Assembly: GCF_014633365.1 (NCBI RefSeq)
Contig: NC_068339.1
Coordinates: forward strand, 27,847,316-27,911,315
Direction of reading: 5' to 3'
From: Diospyros lotus
Lineage: Eukaryota; Streptophyta; Magnoliopsida; Ericales; Ebenaceae
Length of the DNA stretch: 64,000 nt
Part shown: piece by piece, positions 23,162-38,000 of the stretch
Layout: each line of letters begins with the position of its first letter
How positions within the stretch are numbered: position 1 is the first letter of the stretch
Notes under the pieces: generated by a model
Told to the model about the DNA's origin: nothing
What the model saw: the letters and a program-made list of their open reading frames with translations, nothing else
The model's database searches: none
Position numbers and translations under genes: made by a program

Positions 23162-26100
23162 GTGAGAAAATTATTGGCTTGCTCTAGTGGAATTTCTTTT
23201 TGCTAATTGGATTGTTTAGTCATTTCTATATACAGGGCCGGCCTTGGGCCAGGGCCACTGGGGCTACAGCCCGGGGCCCATAATTGAAAGGGGCCCAAAT
23301 TACTTTATAAATTTATGAATATATATGTATATTAAAAAAAAAAAAAAAAAACAGCAGAAATTGCTCTGCCAACGCCACCCTCTCACGCAACCTAAAAGTT
23401 GAAACTCTGCCCAATGCTCATTTTTCCTCCCTTCTTCTTCTTCTTCTTCTTCTTCTTCTTCTTCATTTTGCTGGTTATTTCTCCTTCACTGTTCTTCATT
23501 TTGCTGGTTATTTCTCTTCTTCATTTTGCTGGTTATTTCTCCTTCATTGTTCTTCATTTTGCTGGTTATTTCTCCTTCACTGCTGACACACACTCGGTTA
23601 AGTTGCTGCTTCATTTTAGTGAGTATTTTCATCTATATATATTCTGTTCTTTATATATATTAGAGAAGCAATAGGGTAGCAAGTTGATAAATGCATAAAA
23701 GAGGAAGCAAAGATGATGAAATCAGTGTCATGGCTTCCTGGGTTTGAACTTTGATTGATTGTTAGGAGTATTTAAATCATATTAGTTAAACCCATTATTA
23801 TTATTATTTGCTATAAGCTGATGATTAGAGCATTAATTAAGCTTGTGGCCAGTCGTTGAAGTTGAAGTTGAACTATTGAAGTTGGTGTCATTTAATATAT
23901 ATATATATATATATATTACTATTACACTGTATCTGTATATTTGTGTTCTCTGCAACTGTATATATATATATATATATTGTATGTGTGTGTATTCTGCAAC
24001 TGTATATATTGTATGTGTGTGTGTTTTCCGTGAGCGTGACTGTATAATATTATATGTGTGTGCAGTGTGTGTTTTGTGACTATATAAGTGTAATGTGTAT
24101 ATAATATATAATTGTATATACATTGGAATTATATGTGTGTACATTGGAATATATTATATAATATATTATTGCATTAAGGCCTATGAATATCTTAAAGTTA
24201 ATAGCTAATTTGAAATTTTAGCTTTGTTTTGAAAATTATAAATTATGAACACTCGTTATTGATAATTTACTATTCTTTTATTTACTTACAGATTTATTAA
24301 TTTAATTCATAGGTTTGTTTGAATGCATTGTGAAATTTATGTTTATATTTATTTGACTGTATTATTGAACTTATGTTTATTGTTTATATTTGAATTATTT
24401 TGAATGCATTTGACTTATTCTTCTTTATTATTTGATTCAACAGAAAACTTGATTGGGATTCTTGTTCTTTATAATTGGAAGTTTCAAGTGGAAGAAAATA
24501 TGCTCAAAATCCAGGTTTTATTGTTCTTTGTTAATTAGTTTTATTTTTTTTATTGTGTTGTGTTTATTATAAAAATTAAAAAATGTTTCCTAAGAAACAA
24601 CTTTCCGGAAATCTCAAGAGACAAAGAAAGAAAAAAGAAGAAGAAATTGCTCAAAGTTTAAGAGGATCTTTGAATAAATATTTTGTTAAACAAATCAATA
24701 CTTCACTTGAAAATTTAGATGAAGATTTACCAAATGAATGTGAACAACCAATTCAATTGGAAGAATTAGTAGAAAATGAGAATGAAGGGAATGAAGAAAT
24801 TGGTGATCAAGATGAAAATGAAAATGAATGTCCTGAAACAAGATTTGATTTGAACATTTATGATCCACGAGTTTGGGATAATCTTGATGCAAAAATGAGA
24901 GATTTACTTGTAGAAAAAGGTCCCATAAGAGAAACTAATTTCAAATTCCCCATGGACGAACACAATAGACATTTTTCTTCAAATTATTATATTCGTATGT
25001 TACCAAATGGGGAAACTAAGGATCGAAAATGGCTAGTGTACTCAAAGGAGTTGGATAGAGTGTTTTGTTTCTGTTGTAAGTTGTTTAAAACAATGAATTC
25101 TAGAAGTCAGTTAACTAGTGAAGGAACTAGAGATTGGAAACATCTTGGTGAGAAGCTTAAACAACATGAAAGCAGTATTGAACACCTCACTAACTTGAGG
25201 TCTTGTATTGAATTGCAAATCAGATTGAAAACAAATCAAACAATTGATATAGAATTACAAGAGTTAATCAAGAAAGATACACTACACTGGAAAAATGTTA
25301 TTGTCAGAATCATTGCTGTTGTTAAATGTCTTGCTACACATAATTTAGCTTTTCGTGGAACAAATGAAAAAATTTATGAAGATGGTAATGGTAACTTTTA
25401 GGCATACTTGAAATGATTGCAGAGTTTGATCCAGTAATGCAACACCATTTTCAACTCATTCAAGATAAAAAGATTCATTATCATTATCTTAGTCATAAAA
25501 TTCAAAATGAGTTGATAGCTATTTTAGCATCAAATGTTAAACATGCAATCATTGAAAAAATAAAAACGGCTAAATATTTTTCAGTCATTCTTGATTGTAC
25601 TCCTGATGCAAGTCACAAAGAACAAATGACTTTAATATTGAGGTGTGTCGATGTTTCAAGTACTCCAATAAATATAGAAGAGTACTTTCTAGAGTTTTTA
25701 AATGTGGAAGATACATCTGGATTAGGAATTTTTAATGAATTGCAAAATGTAATTGAGTCCCTTACACTTAATATTGATGATGTGAGGGGACAAGGTTATG
25801 ACAATGGCTCTAATATGAAAGGAAAAAATTTAGGTGTACAAAAAAGATTACTTGATATAAATCCTAGAGCATTTTACATGCCATGTGGTTCTCATTGTCT
25901 CAACTTAATAGTTTGTAATATGGCAAATTCAAGTGTTAAAGCAAAATCTTTTTTTGGAGCATGTCAATGCATATATACGGTATTCTCTAATTCAACAAAA
26001 CGATGGAATGTGTTACTTGATTACATAGATGGTTTGACTTTGAAATCATTGTCAACTACACGTTGGGAAAGTCATATTGAAAGTGTCAAAGCAATAAAAT

Positions 26101-29100
26101 CTCAAGTTTCCCAAATCAGAGAAGCTTTATTTAAATTAACAGAAATTAGTGAAGATGCCAAATTGAGTAGGGATGCTCAAAGTTTAGCATCAGGAGAGCT
26201 TTCAAGTTTTGAATTTATATTAAGTTTGGTTATTTGGCATGACATTTTACATAAAATTAACTTAGTTAGTAAAAAATTACAATCTGAAGACATGCGTCTT
26301 GATGCTGCTGTAAGGCAATTAGAAGGACTTGTTTTATTTTTTGAAAACTATAGAATAAATGGGTTTATTTCTGCTATGATTGATGCTAAAGAAATTTCCC
26401 TTGATATGGGAATTGAGCCTGTATTTCCCAAAAAACGTCAAGTTTGTAGAAAAAGGCATTTTGATGAGGTTTCCAATAGTGATAGGGAACAACAATCAGC
26501 TGAAGAATCATTTAGAACTGATTATTTTCTTGTTATAGTGGATATTGCTCTTGGTGAACTGAAGAGTAGGTTTGAACAATTGCATTGTTTTGAATCTATT
26601 TTTGGGTTCTTATTTGATGCTGTAAAGTTGACTTCGTTTCATGATGATGAATTGAAAAGCTTTTGTGTGAATCTTGAAAATGCTTTAAAACATGGTGATG
26701 TTTCTGATGTTGATGCAAGAGACTTATTTTCAGAATTACAGGTGTTGCAAGTGATGTTACCAAAAGAAGCATATGAAACAGATAAACCATGGACATCCAT
26801 TAAAATTCTTGAGTTTGTAAAGAGTGTGGATATGTTTCCTAATGTAATGGTTGCTTATAGGGTATTATTGACTATACCTGTGACTGTGGCATCTGCTGAA
26901 AGAAGTTTTTCTAAATTAAAATTATTAAAATCTTACTTGCGGACCACCATGACTCAAGATAGACTAAATGGATTAGCGATATTATGCATTGAAAAGGATA
27001 TGTTAGAAAACATTAAATATGATAGTATAATTGATGATTTTGCATATAAAAGCGCAACAAGAAGACATTTTAAATGATGTTTTGTGGTTGAGATTTCATT
27101 GTTATTTTTATTTTGTAGGTACATTTGATGATTTTTTTTGCTTCGGTTAATTGTGGAAGATGAAAGGAAGATTGATCAAATCAAGAAATATTTATGGAGA
27201 TTCAGGAGCAAGTATGTAAACTCAAATATGTAATTTTTGTTTTTTAATGCAATGTTTACAATACGGGGTATTCTTTTTCCTTCATTTGAAGTTTTATCCG
27301 ATTGAATTTTTCCCAAACAAGATTTTAATGAAGTCCCAAAGTATTATTTCTTATCTTTTGTAAATTTTTATAATTTTAATAAAATTAATTAATTAATAAT
27401 TTTTATTTTTTATTTAATTTATATAAAAGGGCACATTTGATAAAATTTGCCCTGGGCCTTAAAAATCCCAGGACCGGCTCTGTCTATATATATTCTTTGT
27501 TGCAGAGATATGAGTGACAACAATATTCATGACTCAGTTCCGTATCAGTTACCACCGAACCTGACATCCCTGTAATGATGGATTGATTTTCTGATTTGTG
27601 TTTCTTTTCTGTTTTGAACATGTGGTTTAAGTTATGAGCTTAATGTGTCTGTTACTTTGTGCAGAAATCTTGCGGACAACAACCTAAGTGGGAACTTGCC
27701 CTATTCCATTTCTAGCATGGTTTCTCTTAATTATCTGTAAGATGCATTTCTTAAATGCTATCATAATTGGTACCAACGGTTTTTTTAGATTTGATTTATT
27801 TTTCATGTTTTGAAAGTCTTTCCCGTTGCTTGACCTCAGCATTTTTGATTTTAGGAACATTAGCAAGAATTCTCTCTCCCAATCAATTGGAGATGTGTTC
27901 ACGAATCTCTCTGGGCTCTCGACCTTGTAAGATTTCCACCTAAATACATGTGCTTTGTCATTTGGTTTGTACTGCTGTGCCAGGTTTCATAATATTGATA
28001 TTCATTGACTTTAATGCCCCTGAACCTTCTAGAGATAGTTAACTTTTGTTCTGGTGAAGTTAAACTTTGTTATTAGTTTGAATTATAAATAAAGATTGAC
28101 TATTGGTCCCGTTCAAAATTGGAGAGTGCCAAGGAAAAAAGTTTAGCAGTAATGTCCCAATGAAGAGGGAGCCTTGGGATCAATGGTAAGGTTGCTCCTT
28201 TATAACTTGAAGGTCACAAGTTCAAGTTATGGAAACTTCTTTGCACAGTAAAAGTAAGACTGCATAAAAACGATCCTCACTTGACCCATACAAGGTGGAG
28301 AGTTATGTGCCCTGGGAATGCCCTTTAACATCCCGAGGTATAGCTAACAACAATAAATGAATGCATAATCCAATATGAAGAGAGCAAGATCTAAGTTCTT
28401 TTTTATGATTATCACGCATTGTGAATTACATTACATTTGTTATGCTAAGCAACATAATGCCTATTGTGGTTTGTTTCAACTGTGCTACTCAAAAAAACCA
28501 TAATCCAATTTGGCAAGATCTAAGTGACATAATGCCTATTGTGAATAGGCATAATGCATAATCCAATATGCCTATTGTGAATTACACTACATTTGTTAGA
28601 TTCGATAGACTAGCAAAATAAGGCTTATTGGGCCAAATTGCAAAAGTAAATCTACCACCCTATGAAAGTTGTATGGCAAGGAAAATGGAAAAAAGACCAT
28701 TTGGCAAAACAATTAGAGCTGAAAATCCATTCCAATTAATACATTTCGATATATGTGGTCCAACGAATGTTAGGGCTAGGCATGGAGGTGTTTATTTCAC
28801 CACTTTCATTGATGAATATACTCGTTTTGGCTTTGTCTATTTGATTTCTCATAAGTCGGAAGCTTTAGAGTGCTTCTAAAGATATTTAAAGTTAGTTGAG
28901 AATCAATTAGACAGAAAAGTTAAAGCATTAAGAACCGATAGAGGTCACGAGTATTTGTCTGAACAATTTAAATTGTTGTGTGATGAAAAAGAAATTGAGA
29001 GATAATTGACTATTCCACATACTCTACAGCAAAATAGTGTTGTGTAAAGAAGAAATAGAACTCTTATAGAAATGGTTAGGTCAATAATGGTAGGGGCAAA

Positions 29101-32100
29101 GTTGCCAATCACTTTTTGGGGTGATGCATTGTTGACAGTTGCATATTTACTCAATTTAGTACCTTCCAAATCTGTACCTTCTACCCCATATGAGTTATGG
29201 ACTAGAAGAAAATTTGATCTAAGTCATTTGAGAACTTGGGGTTGTGCAACCTATGTTAATGATCTCTCTCATAAACATGGAAAGTTGGGTTTGAGAGGTA
29301 AAAAGAGTATATCTGTAAGATACTTAGCACACTCAAAATGATATGTTTTTATTGGTGATCAAGCAAGTGGAGTGCTACCGTGTTTGAATCTCGAAATGCA
29401 TTTTTCTTGGAAAATGAGTTTCCTAGCATGGGAGAGATAAAATAGAATTTGTCTCTTTATGAAATTGAGGATCGGGACAATTCTATTATTCAAAATCATG
29501 TAGTACATTTACCTGAAAATGTGTCTAGGGAATCTGATTCAAGTGGGAGTGAGACGAGAGTTCTCGAATCTATTTCATGTGAACCTCAAATTAGAAAAAG
29601 TAGTCGTGGACATATACCTCAACGTCGTTTCGATGTTGATGGTGAAACTTTTCTAATTGCCCCACGAGAGGAAGAACCTAACTTTGTCCAAGAGACTATT
29701 TCTGGACCTGCTAAAGAAAAATAGAAAAAGGCAATGGAAGAAGAAATTGACTCAATGAAATCAAACCAAGTTTGGACATTGGTTGACTTTCCAAAGGATC
29801 GTAAGGCTATTGAAAATAAATGAGTTTTGAAAATCAAGCAAAAGGTTGATGGATTCATTGAGAGATATAAGACACGTCTAGTAGTCAAGGGGTATACTCA
29901 GCAAGAAGGAATTGATTATGAGAAAACTTTTTCTTATGTTGTAAGATTTACCTCCATATGCATTATCCTAACAATAGTAGCCAGTTTAGATTTGGAATTA
30001 CATCAAATGGATGTAAAAACAACATTTATAAATGGCGAACTAGAAGAGAAAATTTATATGGAACAACCCATAGGTTTCGTGGAAAAGGTTCAAGAGAAAA
30101 AAATGTGTAGACTCATGAGATCCATTTATGGGTTAAAACAATTTTCCAAACAATGGTACTTAAGGTTTCATTAATCGATTATCTCATGTGATTTTCAAAT
30201 GATCGATGAAGACCACTATGTGTATGTTAAAAGATCTAATGATAAGTTCGTGATCTTATCTCTTTATGTTGATGACATACTTTTGGCTAAGAATGATAAG
30301 GAGTATTTTTTGAGTATCAAAGAGTGGTTGTCCTCCAATTTTGAGATAAAGGACTTAGGCGAAGTATCATATATTCTTGGTGTTAAGATCAAGAGAGATT
30401 GTTCAAAGAAATTGTTAGCTTTTTCTCAAGAGCCATATATTCGAAAGATTCTTAAACAATTTCATATGCAAGCCTATAGATACTTCAATTCTTAAAGGCA
30501 AAGGTTTAACTAGAAAGATGTGTCCTAAAACTCCACAAAAAAAGAAACAAATGGCTAGAGTTCCTTATTTTAATGCCATGTGTAGTCTTATGTATGCTAT
30601 GATGTGCATAAGACCAGATATCTGCCATGCAGTTGTCATGATAAGTAGCCTCTATATATATATGATTTGTTTATATATATATATATGAAAATATATGTAT
30701 GTATGTGTATTTGGGATAATATAAATTTTATTTAAATAATTTTTTTATGCATCGCCTAAGCCCTGCCTAGGCGCTAGGCCCTAGCTTGGCGCCCGACTAA
30801 CACATAGCGCATTTTAGAACACTGATTTTGTGAAGTGGACATGATATCCGAAAGATTGAAGATTGATTAAAAAAAATAGATTAAAGGCAGAAGACGGCCA
30901 CAATAGTTCTAAAGAAACGGTGACTATTGTCCAGGCTTTGATACCATGTCAAAAAAGGTGAAAAAAAAATCCTCCAATCTTATTCAAATCAATGGGATAC
31001 ATGCTATTAAATAATAGATTTTCCTGTTTAGTTAGGAAGTTCCTAAAAAACTAAACAAGAAAGTTTCTAAATCTAAGTTTGGAAACTATACAATTTAGGA
31101 TACAAATCAAAAGATGGATAGATACAACAACATTCATAAGATACATTCCTAATCTAGGGAAAGGAATCAATCAATAGAATAGAAACTTGGGATTGATGTT
31201 GACAATCAATCCCAATCTTGCACGGATTGATTGATTGATATCATAGATTGTTGACAATTGGGGATGTTTGGGGTCATGACAATGAGTTACCAAGATGAGG
31301 TTATAAAAGGTAACCGAAAGGTAAAGATCCCACTTTTCACCTTATTTGTCTAAGAATGCCGAGTGGAGTCCTGTTTAACAAATATGTGAAAAGTAGAGTT
31401 GTGGACTCAAGTTAGATACTGAGTATATCTGAATTATCACCTGTACGGTATTTATATAATAAAAGACATACGCTCCATGGGAAAAGGAGAATAATACTAT
31501 AGCACATGTTTTATACCATGTGTGCAAAGTTCGACTGAAACAGGGTAATGGAAGATATGGATCTCTTCTTTTAGTTGTGTGAGACCCTTGATGTCACAAG
31601 GATACCCTTTAACCTTTAATTATTTCTTGAAGTTATGATTCGATGCAGCTATCTTGGAATGCTACCAAAGACCATGTATGATTCGATAGAATGGAGCATA
31701 TATGGAAAAGCGATTGAATTACGATGAAAAGATTTCAAGAAGAAGGAAAGATCTATTTGAGTGTCATATTTGGATGTATTCACAAGTCGACCAATTATAA
31801 TCATTCGTTGAATTGTAGTTGTGAATACAGAGTTTATTAAACAAGTAATGAATCAAATTGAGATCTAAATGTGATTAAATGTGACTTGACAGTTCCGGGT
31901 TATAACATACAGACTCTACTTGAATAATGGAGCTGCTATATATACCTAACAGTTGTATAGCAACGATCTCTCGAAGAAAAGACTATGCTGGTCGCACGAC
32001 CTATTTGCCTGTATGGAACTTACAGAGAAATGAGAGTTTATGGGTGTGTGAGCCCATTATGTGTGAGTGGGAGATGTTGTAAATCCGGGTTATGCACCTG

Positions 32101-35029
32101 GATCAGTCTGCCCATAACAAGCTTCGAGTCCAGTTTCAAAATCAGATCTAGATTTGGATCTGCAATTAGATCCGAATTTGGAGTTGGATTTGAAGCCCGC
32201 TATGGACGGATTGATCCTGGTACATAACTCAAATTTACTACCAAGTACCATAAAATCATTTTGCATATTTCCACATCCATAATATATTGAATTAAAGATT
32301 AATTCAACTGTTGAATCATGGAAATACAAATTAAATGCACATATGAGAAGAACAGGTACAGAGACTAGATTTCGTCTAATTTCTGGAGCAAACAATATAT
32401 CATATAAGTATAAGGTTTGACCACCACACATACACAACTTATAGATGCCAATGCCTTTAACTCCAACCCTTGTATTGTTTTCCACATAGATCTACTTAGT
32501 TCCTTATAGTATTCGACAATACTCCACTTTCTTGATGATCATTCTCATTGTACTTGGCTTTACTTAATTCAAGATCGTACTGAATTGCAATCTTTATTCA
32601 CTAATGAAATTTCTACTCAATTTGGTCGTACCATTTGGATCCTTTGCAGTGATAATGCCAAGGAATATTGTTCTCTTGCATTTCAGGCTTTTCTCTCATC
32701 TCGGGGTATTGTTCATCAGTTCTCTTGTACTCAACAAAATGGGGTAGTTGAACGTAAAAACCGTCATCTCATTGAGACTGCTTGGACAATTCTCCTTCAA
32801 ATGCATGTTCTTGTTGTCTTTTGGGATGCCGCTCCTCACTTCTAGTTATCTGGATGCCATCCACTGTTTTGAATGGGGTCATTCCACATACTTTACTTTT
32901 TTCTCGTGATCCCATTTATCCTATTCTCCCTTGTGTCTTTGGCTTAACCTGTTTTGTCCATCTTCTTTCCCTTGGTCGTGATAAATTGTCTCCTCACTCG
33001 ATCAAGTGTGTGTTTCTAGGCTATTCTCGTCATCAGAAGGGATACAAGTGCTACTCCCTTGAACTTGGTAGACACTTTCCCTCTTTTGATGTCACCTTTT
33101 TTCTCTTTTCTTCGTCTGATGGGTCTTCTTCCCCCCTTCTTGAGGTTCTTCCTATCCCTTCTTTTCCTCCTTTGGTCCTAGTACATGTTCCTATTCCTCT
33201 CCAAACTTATCAACATCATTCTAAGCCTTCATCAGTGCCTTTAGCTCTCGCTCCTCCTATTGTCAATGATGGTATTCCTTCATATTCATGTCTTCCTTCA
33301 GCTGGTGCCATTATTCTCTCCCCCTCCGACTCTACCCAAGCTCTTGTTTGTCACGGTACACGTTCCACTTGCAATCCTTATCCCATTTATACTTTTGTGA
33401 GCTATCACTGTTTGTCACCTGTTTACTCTGCTTTTGTATCTACTCTCTCTTCTGTTTTTATTCTTAAGATAGATGCTGAAGCTCTTTCTCACCTGGGGTG
33501 GAGACATGCTATGGATGAGGAGATGTTTGCCTTGCTGGCTAATGAGACGTGGGATCTAGTAACTCTCCCTGAGGAAGTCTACTGTTTGTTGTCGGTGGGT
33601 GTTTACAGTTAAGGTTGGTCCGAATGCTTTTGTAGTTTATCTAAAGGTTTGGTTGGTAGCTAAGGGCTATACTCAAATTTTTTGCCTAGATTATGATGAT
33701 ACATTCTCTCTCGTGGTTAAGATTGCTTTTGTTCATGTTTTTCTTGCTATGGCCGTTATTTAGCAGTGGCCTCTTTATCAGTTGGATATTAAAAATACTT
33801 TTCTTCATGGTGACTTTCAAGAGGAAGTGTATATGAAGCAACCTCCTGGTTTTGTTGCTCAGGGGGAGTCTTGACTAGTATGTCGCATGAGGAAATTCTT
33901 ATATGGCTTGAAGTAATCTCCTTGTTGTTGGTTTGGCTACTTCAGTTTTGTCATCCAGTCTTTTGGTATGAGTAGAAGTGAAGTTGATTATTTTGTTTTA
34001 TATCACCATTCTCCTTGTGGAGTCATATTATTGGTAGTGTACTTAGATGACATTGTTATTATAGGAGATGATGAGGTTGGTATTGGGCAGTTGAAGACTC
34101 ATTTGCATTCTCATTTCAAACCAAGGATTTGGGTAAGTTGAAGTATTTTCTTGGCATTGAGGTAGCTCAATTTGCCCATGGTGTGTGCATCTCTCAAAGG
34201 AAGTATGCCTTAGATATTTTGGAAGAGACTATTATGCTTGATTCCCAGCCTATAAATACTTTTATGGATCATAATGTTAAGCTTGTACCATGATTGGGGG
34301 AGCCATTGGTAGCCAAACATCTTTTTAGCTGTTAGTGTGGTAAGTCAATTCTTGGACTCCTCTTGTGATGGTCATTGGCACGCTTTAGTGCGTATCTTGA
34401 GATACATTAAAAATGCTCTTTGTAAAGGCTTGTTGTTTGAGAACAAAGGACACAAGTAGGTTGTTGGATTTACTGATGTAGATTGGGCTGGTTGTCCTAT
34501 AGATAGGCTCTCTACCTCAGGTTATTATATGTTGGTTGGGGGAAATTTGGTGTCTTGTAAGAATAAGAAGCAAAATGCTATGACTAGATCTAGTGCAGAA
34601 GCAAAATATCGGGCCATGACTTTAGCCACATGTGAGTTGATTTAGCTCAAGCAATTTCTTACAAAACTGAAATTTGGAGATTTAGAGCCTATGCAACTTA
34701 TTTGTGATAATCAAGCTGCTCTTCATATTGCCTCTGATACAGTTTTTCATGAGCATACCAAACAAATAGAGATAAATTGTCATTTTGTGAGACAATAGTT
34801 GCTTTCTGATGAGATTAGTATTTCATTTGTTGGCTCTAATAACCAGCTGACTGATCTTCTTACCAAGGCATTACGGGGTCCATGACTTGCCTATTTTTGT
34901 ACCAAGCTAGGCACATATATGCACATATGATATATGTGCGCCCGCTTGAGGGGGAGTGTTAACAATGTTAGATATTGTTGTACATATATATTAGGAAGAT
35001 ATGCTGTCCATGATTGTACTTTGCAGATT

Positions 35030-35072
<43 letters not shown>

Positions 35073-38000
35073 CATTGTGAAGAAAAAAATCAGATCACTT
35101 TTCTCCTCTCAACATACAAAAACACTTCTCTAGAATTCTGCTCATAGCTGACTTTTAGCTTGATTGATCAATTGATGAACATTGAAGGGTTGACCAATTA
35201 GCTTTGCAGTTCTTTTTCTCTAAGTGTCAGACAGACTTGTTGATTAATAGTTTTATCCATGCTCTATGGTATTCATGTTTGACTAACTCCAACCAATTGG
35301 ACATTGATCAATCGTTGATTCAACTAGTCTTAAAGTGAAAGAGACTGTGCTTGTGGATTCTGATTGGTTTATTTATCCATTTCAGAAATCTGTCCATCTT
35401 GATATTCTTTAACTAGGCTTCAATCCAAACCTCTAAATCCTCCCAATACAAGTTCCAGTTAAATTTGGTAGAAAGTGTGTTTGTCAACATTATGCCAACA
35501 CTTAATTGGTAACAACAAACCAATCCTTATTCTCACTAGGTGAGGTCTGCTAATTTATCATAATTGGTAAAATGATATAACTATGTTATGTTTTGTAAAT
35601 ATGAACTTGAATCACTTTATGTTTGATTTTCAAATAGCTAAATCTAATTGGAAGAACCCCTAGAAAGCTTTATGGATTGAGTTGCTCTTAATTCAGCAAC
35701 AACATATCAAGCCTTAAATCCTATTATATGGAGTTGACTATATTAATCCTGTTATTTGTTTTTATTTATTTCTTATCTTCTTTAAGACCCTTATAATTGA
35801 TGTCGTACCTAAGAGTCCAACCATCTAGTTTTTCTAGGTCTTTTTTTACCTTTTTTGTTAAATACACGGTCTTAATCCAATTTGGATAAAAAATAATAAA
35901 AAATAACCCATATAATATCTAAATAAATAAAAATGTTCAGTTGCGATCTAATTCTGTGTGAAATGTATAGTTGTTAACCCATATAGCACCCCACAAGAAC
36001 TCTTCTTAGGGTTTTGGTTGACATCTCTTCTTATTGAGTTGACATGCTTGCAATGTAGGGATCTCTCTTTCAACAACCTAACTGGAGATATTCCCAGTTC
36101 TTTTAGCACGTTGTCCAATATTTCTACTCTGTGAGTGTAATAAAGTTTTCCTTCTTGTTGGGTATCTACTTTTTCTTTCTTCAGTTTCTGTTTCACTTAT
36201 AATGCTTTCTGAACCTTTGGCAGTCATGTGCAGAGCAACCAGTTAACTGGTTCTCTTAATGTTCTGGCTCCTTTGCCTTTGACAGATCTGTAAGTTCATT
36301 CTCTAACTTAAGGGCTTGAGTTCAATGTTTCTAATCAGCTACTTATTCTTCTGCTTTAATTTTCCACAGAAATGTTGCAAACAACCATTTCAATGGGTGG
36401 ATACCAAGGGAGCTTATCTCCATTCCTAATTTTATGTGAGTATTCATAACTTTATTCTCTCATTCCCTTTGTCATAATATTTAGAACCTCTGAGATTATT
36501 CTAACGAATTCTAAATAAACAGATATGATGGAAATTCATTTGACAATGGTCCTGCTCCTCCTCCACCACCATATACCTCACCTCCCCCAGGTAGACCACA
36601 TAATAACCGTAGCCATTCTCCTCCAGGTGGACATACACAGCCTGGTTCTGATGGTCAATCCTCCAATCAAAAAGACGGAAATGAAAATAATGGGTTGACA
36701 GCTGGACCTATTATAGGGATAACCCTAGGTTCTTTGTTGGTGGTTCTCATTGCAATTCTTGTGCTTGTATTCTGCCTGCGGAAGAGAAAAATCAAGGAGT
36801 CCAGTGCTTCTAGAACTTCTGCAGGAACTCTCCCCATTACTGCAGATAAAGGTATCTTCTTCTTTTTCCCCCTAAAGGGAAAAAATGAAAAAACAAGGAA
36901 ACAGATGAAGAAACCTGATTTTTTTCACTTTTTTTTTTCTTTGATTTTGTATTACAGAAGCTGGCCACCATTGTATAATAATTTGGCAGAAAGCAGTCCT
37001 TTAAATCTTAACATGATCCTGAATGCTAATTAGGTTCCCCGTTCTATCTCTTCTTATTATCCTTTTCCTTTGGTTGGGTCTTCTTAAGAATCTCTTATAT
37101 CTTGAGTTATAAACTTAGTCTGCATGACATGGAAAGAAATGAAAATCAGAAGTTCTTCCATTTGCCACCAAGGAACCTTCAGTTAAGTTGATTTGTATTT
37201 TGCCTGTTTAGCCGCAATGGTAAGGTTGATTAGTATTGAGCCTTGGAGCAATGGTAAGTTTACTCCATTGTGATCTGTGGAGGTCACGGGTTTAAGTCAA
37301 GAAACAGCTTCTTTGCTAAGCTAGGTAAGGCTGCATACAATGACCTTCCATAGAGGCCTTGTACACTGGATTCACCTTTTTCAGTCAGATGCATATGCAT
37401 TGACAGATTGGTTTTGGATTTTACCGAGTTCTTTTGAGAGAGATTTTTAAAGGCTTTTTGATTAGAGTGGTTTTCCTTTGGTATATGGGCAGCATTAATC
37501 AGTATGGTAGAAAGCCTTCCAGATATTGAAATCTGATGACAGCAACTTATTCCTTTACTAAATATTACTGTTTACAGTTTGCTGTTTTCACATCTCGTAA
37601 TGGCAGTATTAGATTCGATGTAAATTAATTTGCTGGTTGTTGCTTCATTTCCTCTTTCATTTTTTCTGCTTTAAAGTGGGTCTTTTGTAAGTTGGAGCTA
37701 AAAGATCATCTGATAACATATTAACATCTTGATCTTTCTGAATGTATTGTGCTTCACTTTGTAGTGAATACCGAGATGCAAGAGCAGAGGATGAAATCCA
37801 CCTCCAATGTTGCAGATATAAGGCCCCCACCAGCCGAAAAATTAGTTGTTGACAAGATAAAAGGGAAAAGTGGATCTTTAAAAAGAGTGAAGTCTCCTAT
37901 AACCGCTACTTCTTTTACAGTTGCTTCTCTCCAAACAGCAACAAACAGTTTCAGCCAAGAAAACCTTATTGGTGAAGGTTCACTTGGCCGTGTTTATAAA

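Larger units (their letters stand above)
23233..27482 (+). mobile_element. hAT DNA transposon in SRF intron 3 (4250 bp)
   Basis: The termini are imperfect inverted repeats: CAGGGCCGGCCTTG on the left, and CAGAGCCGGTCCTG when the right end is read inward (11 of 14 match). Identical 8-bp duplications TCTATATA flank it (23225-23232 and 27483-27490), the length typical of hAT. It carries a transposase in the same direction as SRF, split by a frameshift. It lies wholly within an intron, 71 bases after the donor site and 23 bases before the next acceptor, so splicing signals are untouched. Confidence 0.93.

Noticed and set aside
23833..24144. 103-codon open frame (-) and its + strand counterpart across TA/TG repeats
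   Set aside because: Simple-repeat translation inside the hAT element, opposite to or upstream of its real transposase.
29072..30495. Copia open frames of 89-115 codons as working genes in SRF intron 6
   Set aside because: They are consecutive pieces of one decayed pol, separated by stops and frame changes.
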